A stretch of DNA of 64,000 nucleotides. Source: Clostridia bacterium. Its GTDB lineage: Bacteria > Bacillota > Clostridia > UBA1381. The stretch is taken from positions 12,838 to 76,837 of the forward strand of contig CAAEKO010000003.1 in the NCBI GenBank assembly GCA_900756545.1. The letters are read 5' to 3'. Below, in pieces: positions 34,875 to 43,913 of this stretch (position 1 is the first letter of the stretch; each line of letters begins with the position of its first letter). Below the pieces are notes generated by a model. It did no database searches. It was not told the DNA's origin and was given only the letters and a program-made list of their open reading frames with translations. Position numbers and translations under genes: made by a program.

Positions 34875-35363
34875 ATGGAATATCAATCTTTGTTTCAGGT
34901 GCGGATGGCCACTTATGACGACATTCCCAGTATTATGAATATTACCCGGGAGGCATTTCTGAAATACAGTGAGTTGTCCGGCGTAGACAGCCTGGCAGCG
35001 CTGGAGGAAACCTATGCGGATGTTAAGCGTGATATTGATACCAAAGTGGTGCTGATCGCGTTGTCGGATGGGGTACCCGTAGGTAGTGTGCGGATACAGG
35101 TATTTGACGACGATACTGCGTATTTGAGCAGGTTTGGCGTTAAAGTCACCTCCCAAAACAACGGCATCGGTAAATCAATCATGAATCTGGTGGACAGGAT
35201 CATGGTTAAGCAGGGAGTCAAACGGATATCTCTGCATACAGGAGCAAAAATAACGTCCCTGATCCGATTTTATTACGGCCGGGGCTTTTATATCGACTCC
35301 ACGGACAAATCGCGGGGGTATATCCGGGCTTTGCTGGTCAAGGATTATGTAAAACCGGAATAG
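34875..35363 (+). CDS. GNAT N-acetyltransferase within the arginine operon, possible N-acetylglutamate synthase
   Basis: About 162 residues, ATG 34875 with GGGGGAACGG upstream (a GTG directly before it is an alternative). GNAT fold: VRMATYDDIPSIMNITREAF, central strands GVPVGSVRIQVFDDDTAYLSRFGV, the acetyl-CoA loop SQNNGIGKSIMNLVD, and LHTGAKITSLIRFYYGRGF. It lies 14 bases after argF and 35 before argC. Arginine synthesis needs N-acetylglutamate, and neither argJ nor argA is present in this operon, so this short GNAT could supply it, as the short ArgA-like enzymes of actinobacteria do. The placement is seen; the reaction is inference. Confidence 0.75.
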   Translation: MEYQSLFQVRMATYDDIPSIMNITREAFLKYSELSGVDSLAALEETYADVKRDIDTKVVLIALSDGVPVGSVRIQVFDDDTAYLSRFGVKVTSQNNGIGKSIMNLVDRIMVKQGVKRISLHTGAKITSLIRFYYGRGFYIDSTDKSRGYIRALLVKDYVKPE

Positions 35364-35398
35364 ACAACTATATTTTTAGGAAAGAAAGGCTGATAAAA

Positions 35399-36436
35399 AT
35401 GATAAAAGCGGCAGTTTTAGGCGCAACGGGTTATGCTGGGATCGAGCTTGTACGTCTGCTGACGAACCATCCGGAGGTAAGTATTGAAATTGTAGGCTCA
35501 CAGAGCTTTGCGGGAAAGAAAATCAGTGAAGTATATCCGAATTTGCGCCATGTGCTGGAAAAGGAGTGTACGGAGCTGGATCTGGATGCGGTAGCAAAAT
35601 GTGACGTGGCGTTTACTGCGCTGCCTCACGGCGCTTCAAAAAGCGTGATCCCGGCGATTCTGGAGCGGGGCGTTAAGGTCATTGACCTGAGCGGCGACTA
35701 CCGCTATGACGACGCCAAGGTATACGAGGAATGGTATGGGGAACCCCATTCCTCGCCGGAGCTTTTGCAGGAATCCGTATACGGGCTGTGTGAGCTGCAT
35801 CGCGATAAAATTAAGAAAGCTCGGCTTATCGGCAATCCGGGTTGCTATACAACCTGTTCTATTTTAGGCGCGGCGCCGCTTTTGGCAAAAGGGCTGGCGG
35901 ATACGAAGAATATCATTGTAGACGCGAAATCAGGCGTCACCGGCGCGGGCCGAGGGCTGGGGCTTGCGTATCATTTTTGTGAATGCACAGAAAACACAAA
36001 GGCTTATAAAATCGCAAAACACAGACATACCTCGGAAATTGAGCAGGAGCTTTCCAACATTGCGGGAGAACCTATCCTACTGTCTTTTACGCCGCATCTG
36101 ATTCCGCAAAAGCGTGGAATTCTGGCTACAATTTATATGAATTTGAATAAGGCGTGTACGACGGCGGAGCTGGCGGAGGTTTACCAGCAATATTATCAGG
36201 ATGAGTTTTTTGTCCGGGTAAAGGCCGCTGGCGAACTGCCGGAAACAAAGCACGTAGCGGGCAGCAATTTTGTGGACGTCGGGGTATGTGTGGATGAACG
36301 GCTGAATCGGGCAGTAGTGGTTTCGACTATTGATAATATTGTCAAAGGAGCGGCAGGGCAGGCTGTCCAGAATATGAACCTAATGTTCGGCTTTGGGGAA
36401 ACGACAGCCTTGAAGAACGCGGGATTTTATTTGTAA
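35399..36436 (+). CDS. argC: N-acetyl-gamma-glutamyl-phosphate reductase
   Basis: 345 residues, ATG 35399 after GAAAGAAAGG. NADP-binding GATGYAGIELVRLL at 8-21 and the catalytic Cys149 in IGNPGCYTT. The conserved KSGVTGAGRG and HRHTSEIEQEL segments are present. It reduces N-acetylglutamyl phosphate to the semialdehyde used by ArgD. Full length. Confidence 0.96.
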   Translation: MIKAAVLGATGYAGIELVRLLTNHPEVSIEIVGSQSFAGKKISEVYPNLRHVLEKECTELDLDAVAKCDVAFTALPHGASKSVIPAILERGVKVIDLSGDYRYDDAKVYEEWYGEPHSSPELLQESVYGLCELHRDKIKKARLIGNPGCYTTCSILGAAPLLAKGLADTKNIIVDAKSGVTGAGRGLGLAYHFCECTENTKAYKIAKHRHTSEIEQELSNIAGEPILLSFTPHLIPQKRGILATIYMNLNKACTTAELAEVYQQYYQDEFFVRVKAAGELPETKHVAGSNFVDVGVCVDERLNRAVVVSTIDNIVKGAAGQAVQNMNLMFGFGETTALKNAGFYL

Positions 36437-36445
36437 TCAGGAAGG

Positions 36446-37327
36446 ATGAAAACAATGGAGGAACTGATTAAAAAAGCAGGGATATTGATTGAAGCCTTGC
36501 CATATATCCAAAAATTTGCCGGGAAAACGGTGGTTATCAAATATGGCGGCAATGCCATGATTAACGACCAGCTGAAAAATTCTGTCATGGAGGATATAAC
36601 GCTCCTGAAATTTATCGGGCTGAATCCAGTGGTGGTCCATGGCGGCGGGCCGGACATTTCCAAAGCCTTAGCAGACCGGAATATTAAGAGCGAGTTTATT
36701 AACGGCCTGCGGGTGACGGATGTGGAAACGGTAAAAGTAGCGCAGATGGTGCTGGTAGGGAAGACAAATAAGGAGATCGTATCCCTTTTAAATTGCAAGG
36801 GCGGAAAAGCCATCGGATTCTGTGGAATTGATGGCAGCTTTATTCGGTGCAAAAAGCAATTCACAACGGTGGACGGCGTAGAAACAGATATTGGTTATGT
36901 GGGCGATATTGTCAGCGTTGACCCGCATATTCTGGAATATGTGGCAAAGGATCAGTATATCCCTGTCATTGCCCCGATCGGCGTGGATGAAGAAGGACAA
37001 AGCTACAATATTAATGCAGATAGTGTGGCGGCGGCTGTTGCAAAGGCTGTTTCGGCGGAAAAGCTGATTCTTTTGACGGATGTTGAGGGCGTTAAGGATG
37101 CGGATGGGGAAATTGTTTATGAAGCCGACAGCACAGAAATTCTTTCTATGATTAATACAGGCGTGATTTCCGGCGGCATGATTCCGAAGGTCATGGGATG
37201 CATGGAAGCGATCGACGCCGGCGTCCGGGGCGTGCACATCATTGACGGACGGATTCCCCATTGTCTGCTTTTGGAGATTTTCACCAAATCCGGCATCGGA
37301 ACTTTGATTAAAGGTAATGATTATTAA
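36446..37327 (+). CDS. argB: Acetylglutamate kinase
   Basis: 293 residues (ATG 36446, GGAAGG upstream; a second in-frame ATG at 36455). Amino-acid kinase fold: [58 protein letters not shown]. It phosphorylates N-acetylglutamate. The N-terminal helix before the kinase core ([20 protein letters not shown]) is the kind seen in arginine-inhibited hexameric enzymes, so end-product inhibition is likely. Last gene of the operon. Confidence 0.96.
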   Translation: MKTMEELIKKAGILIEALPYIQKFAGKTVVIKYGGNAMINDQLKNSVMEDITLLKFIGLNPVVVHGGGPDISKALADRNIKSEFINGLRVTDVETVKVAQMVLVGKTNKEIVSLLNCKGGKAIGFCGIDGSFIRCKKQFTTVDGVETDIGYVGDIVSVDPHILEYVAKDQYIPVIAPIGVDEEGQSYNINADSVAAAVAKAVSAEKLILLTDVEGVKDADGEIVYEADSTEILSMINTGVISGGMIPKVMGCMEAIDAGVRGVHIIDGRIPHCLLLEIFTKSGIGTLIKGNDY

Positions 37328-37341
37328 TTGCAGGTTTGTCC

Positions 37342-37370
37342 TTGACAAATACGTTGAAACAAGGTATAAT
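37342..37370 (+). promoter_or_regulatory. Strong promoter of an SLH surface-protein gene
   Basis: Perfect consensus: TTGACA (37342-37347), 17 bp, TATAAT (37365-37370). It begins 15 bases after the argB stop. Such a strong promoter suits an abundant envelope protein. Confidence 0.85.
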
Positions 37371-37408
37371 GAAAAGGAAGTTTTATATATGTATAGGAGG
37401 ATAGAACA

Positions 37409-39118
37409 ATGAACACAAATAAAAAAGTATCCCTGTTGGTTGTGATTGCATTGGTTACAAGTCTGTTTTCCAGTTGCCTGACAGCGTTTGCGGAACAGCA
37501 CTATACAGACGTTGATGATTCGCACTGGGCCTCAGCCTGGGTAAACTATATGCATGAAAAAGGCTATATTCATGGATATCCGGATGGCACATATCTGCCC
37601 GGCAACAATATTACCAGAGCAGAATTTGTAACCATTTTGAACTACATAACCAAGAGCACGACACCGGCGGAAAATAAGTTCACTGATAATAATGAAGGCG
37701 ATTGGTATTACAGCCAAATCAATTGTGCTGTTAACAGCGGTTATCTGCATGGTTACGGTGATGGTACAGTAAAGCCGAATAATTTCATTACAAGAGAAGA
37801 AGCGGCTGTTGTAATTGCACAGGCGTATAGCGTGAAGCTGACATCTGAAACTGAGTTTGCTGATATGGATCAGGTAAGCGTATGGGCTTTGCAGTATGTC
37901 AAGTTGATGAAGGACGCTGAGATGGTACAGGATTCCAGCGATAACCGATTCCGCCCCAAGGACAATCTTCTCCGTGCGGAAGCTGCGGCTATGATTTATG
38001 GCATTGAAAAAGGTATTGAAGATAATACCATCCAAACTGTTGAGGTTGTTTTGCCGAAGGAAATGACGGCGGTTGAAAATACTGATGGTTCTTTTAAATT
38101 TAATGATGCCATTGGCACAAAAAATACCAACGGTAAGCTAGCGTTGGTTTTGGAAGTTACAGAAAATACGGCGGGTGATTTTACAATTACCTATACCAAG
38201 GATAATGTAGAATACACTGTGACTGCCGAGGAATTGAAAGACGTTATTTTCACAGAAAATGAGTTGCAGGTGGCGAACTTTGTATTCAACTTTAAAGATC
38301 CAAAGGACGGTACATCTGCGAAAATCACAGCAAAGATTACCGATGATGGCAAAGACGTCAGCAATACGGAGACCTATGAATTTACATTCGGCGCCGCATC
38401 GCCAACGCCGACGCAGAGACCCTCCGGCAGTATAATCGGCGGCGGATCAACGACCAGCCTTGATGAAAACCGAGATAGAGTTGTAGAGGCTTTAGAAGCA
38501 ATTCAGACAAGTGACTACAGCGATATTAATGACGGTTCCAGATATCTGAAAGAACTGATAGATATTATTCTTGCGAATGATGGTATGGACATTGCGGATA
38601 TTACCAGCCCGCAGGCCTCTAAAGCGGATCAGGGACAAGCTGAACTGCAGAAGTATATTGATTCTGAAAAATATACGGTTTTATCAGATGTTTATCAGGA
38701 CGTTGTAAAATATGTTGTTGCCAATAGTAATACATTTAAAAACGCTGAAATCAAAACAGCAACAAAGAAAGATTATATTCTTTATTTCCGAGCAATGATT
38801 AATGTTATTGACTTGGCGGCAGATGATGCGATTGCAATTTACAATGGTAACCCTGATAAAACGGCAGATGAAAAATTCAATATGTTTATATTGAAAGCTG
38901 CTAATGATGTTATCACAACGATTGATACTGTATTTGACGGTTCAGCAGATACAGAGCTGAAAAATGAAATTAAAACATTAGCTACAAGCTATTGTACAAC
39001 ATTATTTACAGATAACAGAGGCGATCAATCAATTAAAGACAAGCTTGCTGGTCTGACCGGTGATTTAACACTGCGTGTTTTTGCGGAAATTCTGAACGCA
39101 CATCTTTTAATGAATTAA
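37409..39118 (+). CDS. Secreted SLH-domain protein with N-terminal SLH triplet
   Basis: 569 residues, ATG 37409, AGGAGGATAG upstream. Signal peptide 1-28 (LVTSLFSSCLTAFA). Three SLH domains follow (about 32-80, 90-145, 150-200): YTDVDDSHWASAWVNYM, FTDNNEGDWYYSQI and FADMDQVSVWALQYV, each with ITRAEF, ITREEA or LLRAEA at the end. Residues 210-325 look like a beta-sandwich module. A short Pro/Thr/Gly linker (PTPTQRPSGS) leads to a helical C-terminal region of about 215 residues with no recognised family. It should be bound to the wall by its N-terminus with the helical part exposed. Function unknown. Confidence 0.9.
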   Translation: MNTNKKVSLLVVIALVTSLFSSCLTAFAEQHYTDVDDSHWASAWVNYMHEKGYIHGYPDGTYLPGNNITRAEFVTILNYITKSTTPAENKFTDNNEGDWYYSQINCAVNSGYLHGYGDGTVKPNNFITREEAAVVIAQAYSVKLTSETEFADMDQVSVWALQYVKLMKDAEMVQDSSDNRFRPKDNLLRAEAAAMIYGIEKGIEDNTIQTVEVVLPKEMTAVENTDGSFKFNDAIGTKNTNGKLALVLEVTENTAGDFTITYTKDNVEYTVTAEELKDVIFTENELQVANFVFNFKDPKDGTSAKITAKITDDGKDVSNTETYEFTFGAASPTPTQRPSGSIIGGGSTTSLDENRDRVVEALEAIQTSDYSDINDGSRYLKELIDIILANDGMDIADITSPQASKADQGQAELQKYIDSEKYTVLSDVYQDVVKYVVANSNTFKNAEIKTATKKDYILYFRAMINVIDLAADDAIAIYNGNPDKTADEKFNMFILKAANDVITTIDTVFDGSADTELKNEIKTLATSYCTTLFTDNRGDQSIKDKLAGLTGDLTLRVFAEILNAHLLMN

Positions 39119-39130
39119 GTTTGCTTTATA

Positions 39131-39163
39131 AAGCAGGAAGTTTTTCGGACTTCCTGCTTTTTT
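39131..39163 (+). terminator. Terminator after the SLH protein gene
   Basis: AAGCAGGAAGT-TTTTCGG-ACTTCCTGCTT followed by TTTT; strong 11-bp stem. Confidence 0.9.
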
Positions 39164-39167
39164 GTGC

Positions 39168-39196
39168 TTGAAAATATACAAGGAATATAGTATAAT
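39168..39196 (+). promoter_or_regulatory. Promoter of the 201-residue membrane-protein gene
   Basis: TTGAAA (39168-39173), 17 bp, TATAAT (39191-39196), 32 bases before the ATG. Confidence 0.72.
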
Positions 39197-39228
39197 AAGA
39201 ATATAATCAGGAAAGGATACATACTGCT

Positions 39229-39834
39229 ATGAAAAAGCAACTTACAAAAGGAAAAATTGTGAAGAGAATCTTGCTTTCCATAATGGCTGTGATATTAATT
39301 GTGGTTGCGGCTGTATTTTTATATATAAAATTGAAGGTTTTGCCGCAACTTCAAAAATTTATGAATGATCCGGAAGTTATTTCTATGTTAAATGATTTAC
39401 AGCAGGAGGATCTGGACGCGGTATTAAATACTATTGATGGTGTAATTGAAGATACAGAGGCTATTTCGGATGGAGTGCAGTCGCCGCCGCTTCGGACAAA
39501 TGCGCCGGAAATAGATACGGGTAAAGCAGTGATTTTACCTACATTGCCGCCCGAGAATAACACGCCGGAAAAAGCGCCGAAAAAGGACGACGGTGAAAAA
39601 AACGGCGGCAATAAGATGGAGGATATACAGTCCCAAATTCCCGCCGGTGACATGGCGGCCGCGACAGCATTGGCAAGTAAAGTGGACGCAGGATATATTT
39701 TAGGCCTTTTAAGCGGAGGGCTGACGTCGGATGAAAAGCGTGAACTCAAGGAATACCTTACCTCCCGCTTATCCGCTGCGGAAATTAGCAAAGGGATTGA
39801 ATTATATAACAAATACTCTTATTTGCTGAAATAA
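39229..39834 (+). CDS. Single-pass membrane protein of unknown function
   Basis: 201 residues, ATG 39229, GGAAAGGA upstream. One N-terminal membrane helix (about 14-33, ILLSIMAVILIVVAAVFLYI), then an acidic segment, a Pro/Lys/Asn-rich linker (about 82-135) and a small helical C-terminal domain (LASKVDAGYILGLLSGGLTSDEKRELKEYLTSR begins near 150). The C-terminal helices resemble small bacterial regulatory domains that end in SxLSxxE-type helices, but no family is certain. The C-terminal part should lie outside the cell. Confidence 0.65.
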   Translation: MKKQLTKGKIVKRILLSIMAVILIVVAAVFLYIKLKVLPQLQKFMNDPEVISMLNDLQQEDLDAVLNTIDGVIEDTEAISDGVQSPPLRTNAPEIDTGKAVILPTLPPENNTPEKAPKKDDGEKNGGNKMEDIQSQIPAGDMAAATALASKVDAGYILGLLSGGLTSDEKRELKEYLTSRLSAAEISKGIELYNKYSYLLK

Positions 39835-39891
39835 ACAATACATAAAATCCTTTGGTCTGGACAAAATAGTATTCAGAAGGAGGGATAAAAG

Positions 39892-40062
39892 ATGAGTTGT
39901 AATTGTAAAGCAAATGAAAGTATAAAATGTACGGTTCAGCAATGTAAGCACCACTGTAGTGACAAAGATTACTGTTCTTTGGACTGCATTACAGTCGGTA
40001 CTCACGAGCTTGACCCAACACAAAAGGCCTGCACGGATTGTAAGTCTTTCCAGTTAGGTTAA
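39892..40062 (+). CDS. DUF1540 Cys-rich small protein
   Basis: 56 residues, ATG 39892 with AGAAGGAGGG upstream, stop TAA at 40060-40062. The Cys pattern (C3, C5, C13, C18, C22, C28, C32, C47, C50) and the sequence IKCTVQQCKHHCSDKDYC are typical of DUF1540 proteins of Clostridia, probably metal-binding. A terminator follows. Function unknown. Confidence 0.85.
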   Translation: MSCNCKANESIKCTVQQCKHHCSDKDYCSLDCITVGTHELDPTQKACTDCKSFQLG

Positions 40063-40080
40063 GAATGGAATGATTAAAAT

Positions 40081-40112
40081 AGCAGGAGACGGTTGGTCTT
40101 CTGCTATTTTTT
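40081..40112 (+). terminator. Terminator after the DUF1540 gene
   Basis: AGCAGGAGAC-GGTTG-GTCTTCTGCT with a single G-T pair, then ATTTTTT. Confidence 0.8.
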
Positions 40113-40136
40113 ATATGAAGCTTCGAGGTGAGAAAA

Positions 40137-41093
40137 ATGGAAAATCCGTTTCCTTATTCCGATGACAATAAAAGATACCATACATGGAACTATCATCTCC
40201 GGCATAAATTTGGAGGAAAAGTATGCAAAATACCGCTGAATGCCGGATTTACATGTCCGAATATAGATGGCACAAAAGGATTCGGCGGCTGTATTTATTG
40301 TTCATCTTCAGGAAGCGGAGATTTTGCTGGAGACCCAAATCATAACATTGTCCGCCAATTTGACGAGGTACGGGAAAATATGCAAAAAAAATGGCCTCAA
40401 GCGCTTTATATCCCATATTTTCAGGCCCATACGAATACATATGCTCCGGCAGAGATTTTGCGGGAAAAATTTGAGCCGGTTCTTGCACGGAAAGGGGTTG
40501 TGGGATTAAGTATCGCAACCCGCGCGGATGCTCTTGAAGCAGATGTTTTAGAATATTTGGAAGAACTTAACGAAAGAGTATATTTAATTGTAGAGCTTGG
40601 GTTACAGTCAGTTTTCGACCAGACAGGTGAACGGATAAATCGGTGCCATACATTTGAAGAATTTTTAGAGGGCTATCAAAAGCTGACAGCACGCAGCATT
40701 CCGGTTTGTGTACATTTAATTGACGGTCTGCCCGGAGAAAACAAGGAAATGATGCTGGAAAGTGCGCGGCAAGTGGGACTGCTTTATCCACATTGTGTAA
40801 AGATTCATCTTTTGCATATTTTAAAGGATACGGTTATCGCCAGCCAATATGCGCAGGGAAAGGTTCCCATTCTGACGCTGGAAGCGTATGTGGATATTGT
40901 TATCAGGCAGCTGGAGCTGTTGCCCCCGGAAACAATTATTCAACGGTTGACTGGGGACGGCGGCCGAGACAGCTTGATTGCCCCTTTGTGGAGCTTAAAA
41001 AAATTTGTGGTATTAAATGAAATTGATAAAGAGATGGTAAGGCGAAATACGTACCAAGGAAATAAATGTAATAAAATTACAATACAACTTTAA
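40137..41093 (+). CDS. Radical SAM protein, TIGR01212/YhcC-like
   Basis: 318 residues from ATG 40137 (GAGGTG seven bases upstream; the GTG at 40128 lies in that site). The family's cluster motif is present: FTCPNIDGTKGFGGCIYC, with a long first spacing (C-x11-C-x2-C), then YIPYFQAHTNTYAP, GLSIATRADAL, and VELGLQSVFDQTGERINRCH. These proteins bind a 4Fe-4S cluster and SAM. The reaction of this subfamily is not settled; RNA or small-molecule modification is suspected. No partner gene nearby. Confidence 0.88.
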   Translation: MENPFPYSDDNKRYHTWNYHLRHKFGGKVCKIPLNAGFTCPNIDGTKGFGGCIYCSSSGSGDFAGDPNHNIVRQFDEVRENMQKKWPQALYIPYFQAHTNTYAPAEILREKFEPVLARKGVVGLSIATRADALEADVLEYLEELNERVYLIVELGLQSVFDQTGERINRCHTFEEFLEGYQKLTARSIPVCVHLIDGLPGENKEMMLESARQVGLLYPHCVKIHLLHILKDTVIASQYAQGKVPILTLEAYVDIVIRQLELLPPETIIQRLTGDGGRDSLIAPLWSLKKFVVLNEIDKEMVRRNTYQGNKCNKITIQL

Positions 41094-41186
41094 TTTGACA
41101 TAATTATAAATGTATGTTAGTCTAAATGAGGGAGCGATTCAAGCATTGAACCGGACGGTTTAATGGCAGGAAAGGAATAGATTTCT

Positions 41187-42356
41187 ATGCAGAATCGAAA
41201 AACAGCATTATTCTCCGTTTTATCTATTACATTTTTAATTCTTTGCTTTGCAATGAAGGCGGGAGAGGAGAGAGAATATACCCAGACGATTGAACAGTTT
41301 CAGGAGACTAAAAAGTACCGCGTTTCAATGCTGGCGGTTGGCGACAATCTGTTGCATATGCCGGTTGTAAATAGCTGCAAACAGGAGGATGGCAGTTATG
41401 ACATGAAGCCCTTATATGCCAATCTTCAGCCGATGATTGAAAATGCGGATATCGCAGTGATTGGACAGGAAACCGTGCTGGGTGGAGAGGAGTTTGGGTA
41501 TTCGGGCTATCCAGCGTTCAATTCGCCGCAGGATGCTGGACGGGCGTTGGCAGATGTAGGATTTAATGTTATCCTTTTAGCCTCCAATCATGCTATGGAT
41601 ATGGGCAAGAAAGGGCTTTTGAATATGCTCAGCTTTTGGAAGCAGTATCCCCAAATCACGACTGCCGGCGCGCACGAAACTCCAGAGGATCAAGATGCAA
41701 TTCGGATTGTGGACCATGGCATACGGATTGCAATATTGAATTATACATATGGCCTAAATGGGGTAACACTATCGCCGGACCGGGCTCATCTTGTGGATAT
41801 TACCAGTCGGGACAGGCTTCGTCGGGATGTTGAAAGGGCTTCGGAAGAGGCTGATTTCGTCTCTGTGTTTATACACTGGGGTGAGGAATATATGCAGGAG
41901 ATTCAGCCGGAACAGCGGGATTTGGCGCAGTACATGTCGGACTTGGGTGTGGATTTAATTGTTGGTTCGCATTCTCATGTGCTTTCAACAGCGGAGTGGC
42001 TTACAGGTCTGGAGGGGAATCGGACGCTGGTGTTTTATTCACTGGGAAACTATATTTCCAGTCAACGGAAAGCGGAGAGTCTGTTAGGCGGCATGGTACA
42101 GCTTGAGATCACTGGAATCCGCGGTCCGGGCGGAAGCATGGAAACGACAATCAGCTCGCCCACACTGACGCCGATCGTGACATATTATAATAAAGACCTG
42201 AAAAATTTTGCAGTATATCCCCTGAAAGCCTATACAGAAGAGCTTTCCCGGACCCACGGCGCAGCGCGGTTTGATGAAAAAGCAGAGCCGGATCGGTTTC
42301 GGGCGATTGTGGACAAGCTGTATCCCCAAGGCAGCGGCGTTCATGTGGATTATTGA
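41187..42356 (+). CDS. CapA-like metallophosphatase, poly-gamma-glutamate capsule family
   Basis: 389 residues, ATG 41187 after GGAAAGGAA. An N-terminal hydrophobic segment (about 8-24) exports or anchors it. The calcineurin-like CapA fold is clear: MLAVGDNLLHMPVV, ADIAVIGQETVLGG, NVILLASNHAMDMG, FIHWGEEYMQEIQPEQ, DLIVGSHSHVL and VFYSLGNYISSQ, giving the metal-binding Asp, Asn and His residues. In Bacillus CapA takes part in poly-gamma-glutamate capsule export, but no capB/capC genes lie nearby, so the substrate may differ. Confidence 0.88.
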   Translation: MQNRKTALFSVLSITFLILCFAMKAGEEREYTQTIEQFQETKKYRVSMLAVGDNLLHMPVVNSCKQEDGSYDMKPLYANLQPMIENADIAVIGQETVLGGEEFGYSGYPAFNSPQDAGRALADVGFNVILLASNHAMDMGKKGLLNMLSFWKQYPQITTAGAHETPEDQDAIRIVDHGIRIAILNYTYGLNGVTLSPDRAHLVDITSRDRLRRDVERASEEADFVSVFIHWGEEYMQEIQPEQRDLAQYMSDLGVDLIVGSHSHVLSTAEWLTGLEGNRTLVFYSLGNYISSQRKAESLLGGMVQLEITGIRGPGGSMETTISSPTLTPIVTYYNKDLKNFAVYPLKAYTEELSRTHGAARFDEKAEPDRFRAIVDKLYPQGSGVHVDY

Positions 42357-42405
42357 TATTGCATAAGGAAAAACTCGATTTTTTGTGAAAAATTAAGGAT
42401 AACCC

Positions 42406-42434
42406 TTGACAAAATCAGGAATGGGTAGTATTAT
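42406..42434 (+). promoter_or_regulatory. Promoter of the LivJ-like lipoprotein gene
   Basis: TTGACA (42406-42411), 17 bp, TATTAT (42429-42434), 50 bases before the ATG. Confidence 0.72.
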
Positions 42435-42483
42435 TATTGAGACAAACTGAATTCAGAAATTCAAAGTCGATGGAGGTATAGTT

Positions 42484-43632
42484 ATGAAAAAAATAGTATC
42501 TACACTGGTAGCGGCGTTGCTGGCGGTATCCTGCCTGGCTGGCTGCGGAACAGAAGGACAGCAGGGCTCTGCAGGCGAAAATAGTTCCGCAAAGAGCGGT
42601 ACGGTGAAAATCGGCGGTATCGGCCCTCTGACCGGCTCAGCAGCCTCGTATGGTATTTCTGTACAAAACGGCGGGCAGCTTGCGGTAGATGAAATCAACG
42701 CGGCAGGCGGCATTGATGGGATGCAGATTGAATACATGTTTGAAGATGACGAGAACGATCCCCAGAAAGCAGTCAACGCATATAACCGTTTGATGGACAA
42801 CGGGATGCAGGTACTGATGGGCACAGTAACCAGTAACCCCTGTATCGCGGTTGCAGATGAATCTGTAAATGATGGTATCCTGCAAATTTCACCCAGCGGC
42901 TCGGCACAGGAATGTACAAAAAATCCGAATGGTTTCCGGATTTGCTTCACAGACCCCCAGCAAGGCGAAAAGATGGCCGAATACATAAAAAATACGGATA
43001 ATCTTTCAAAAATCGCTGTGATTTATGATTCCTCCGATTCCTACAGCACAGGGATCAAAGACGCGTTCAAAACAAAATTTGAACAGCTCGGCGGCACAGT
43101 TGTTGCAGAAGAAGCTTTCACTAGCGGTGATAAGGACTTTAAAGCACAGTTAACGAAGATCAGCGGCACAGGCGCGGAAGCTCTGTTCCTGCCCTTCTAC
43201 TACACAGAGGTTGCTTATGTTGCGGACCAGGCAAAGACCCTTGGCCTGAATCTGCCCTATTATGGCTGTGACGGGTGGGATGGCGTAATCAACCAGCTGA
43301 AAGGCGATACAAGCGTGATTGAGAACGCTGTATTTCTGACGCCGTTTATTGCCACAGCAGAAAAAGAAAATATCAAAAAATTCGTACAGGCGTATGAAGC
43401 AAAGTTCAACGCTACCCCGGACCAGTTTGCGGCAGATGCTTATGACGCAATATATACCATTAAAGCGGCTGTCGAGAAGGCTGGCGAGGTGGATAACGAT
43501 AAACTCATTAAAGCCATGACCGAAATTGAGGTTGACGGTGTGACTGGAACAATGACCTTTACTGCAGACGGCGAGCCGGACAAAATCGCAAATTTTGCTG
43601 TCATTCAGGATGGAAAATATATTGTAAAATAA
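42484..43632 (+). CDS. Branched-chain amino acid-type substrate-binding lipoprotein (LivJ-like)
   Basis: 382 residues, ATG 42484 after GGAGG. Lipoprotein signal with lipobox LAGC (Cys21). Type I periplasmic-binding fold: VKIGGIGPLTGSAASYGISVQNGGQLAVDEINAAGGIDG, then YDSSDSYSTGIKDAF and a C-terminal lobe ending FAVIQDGKYIVK. It should capture leucine, isoleucine, valine or a related amide outside the membrane. No livH/M/G/F genes follow; a terminator closes the unit, so it is an orphan receptor or works with a transporter elsewhere. Confidence 0.9.
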   Translation: MKKIVSTLVAALLAVSCLAGCGTEGQQGSAGENSSAKSGTVKIGGIGPLTGSAASYGISVQNGGQLAVDEINAAGGIDGMQIEYMFEDDENDPQKAVNAYNRLMDNGMQVLMGTVTSNPCIAVADESVNDGILQISPSGSAQECTKNPNGFRICFTDPQQGEKMAEYIKNTDNLSKIAVIYDSSDSYSTGIKDAFKTKFEQLGGTVVAEEAFTSGDKDFKAQLTKISGTGAEALFLPFYYTEVAYVADQAKTLGLNLPYYGCDGWDGVINQLKGDTSVIENAVFLTPFIATAEKENIKKFVQAYEAKFNATPDQFAADAYDAIYTIKAAVEKAGEVDNDKLIKAMTEIEVDGVTGTMTFTADGEPDKIANFAVIQDGKYIVK

Positions 43633-43640
43633 TTTAAAAG

Positions 43641-43668
43641 AGAAACGGCTTGGCCGTTTCTTTTTTTA
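43641..43668 (+). terminator. Terminator after the LivJ-like gene
   Basis: AGAAACGGC-TTG-GCCGTTTCT followed by TTTTTT. Confidence 0.9.
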
Positions 43669-43884
43669 TATTTTGCATAAAGGCACAAATCGGATAAAAG
43701 AAAAATGTAGAATTTTAATTAAAAATTGGTAAAAAACAGACCGATAAAAAGCCCGGAATTACAGGTATTTCCTTATTTTTTGGCGCTTTTCGCCGTTGGT
43801 TGGACAGGGGTTGTATAAGTTGCATAAAAATTAATTTTTGCTTTTATAATTGTAACAAAATTTACGAAAATTTCGAAAAGGGGA
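43669..43884. other. AT-rich intergenic DNA without a gene
   Basis: No supported open frame, RNA or repeat. A short GGCG-CTTTT-CGCC hairpin near 43782-43795 is the only structure noticed. Confidence 0.5.
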
Positions 43885-43913
43885 TTGAAAAATTTAATAA
43901 AAAAAGCTATAAT
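43885..43913 (+). promoter_or_regulatory. Promoter of the dockerin cassette
   Basis: TTGAAA (43885-43890), 17 bp, TATAAT (43908-43913). The first start codon is nearly 300 bases downstream, so the transcript has a long leader. Confidence 0.72.
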
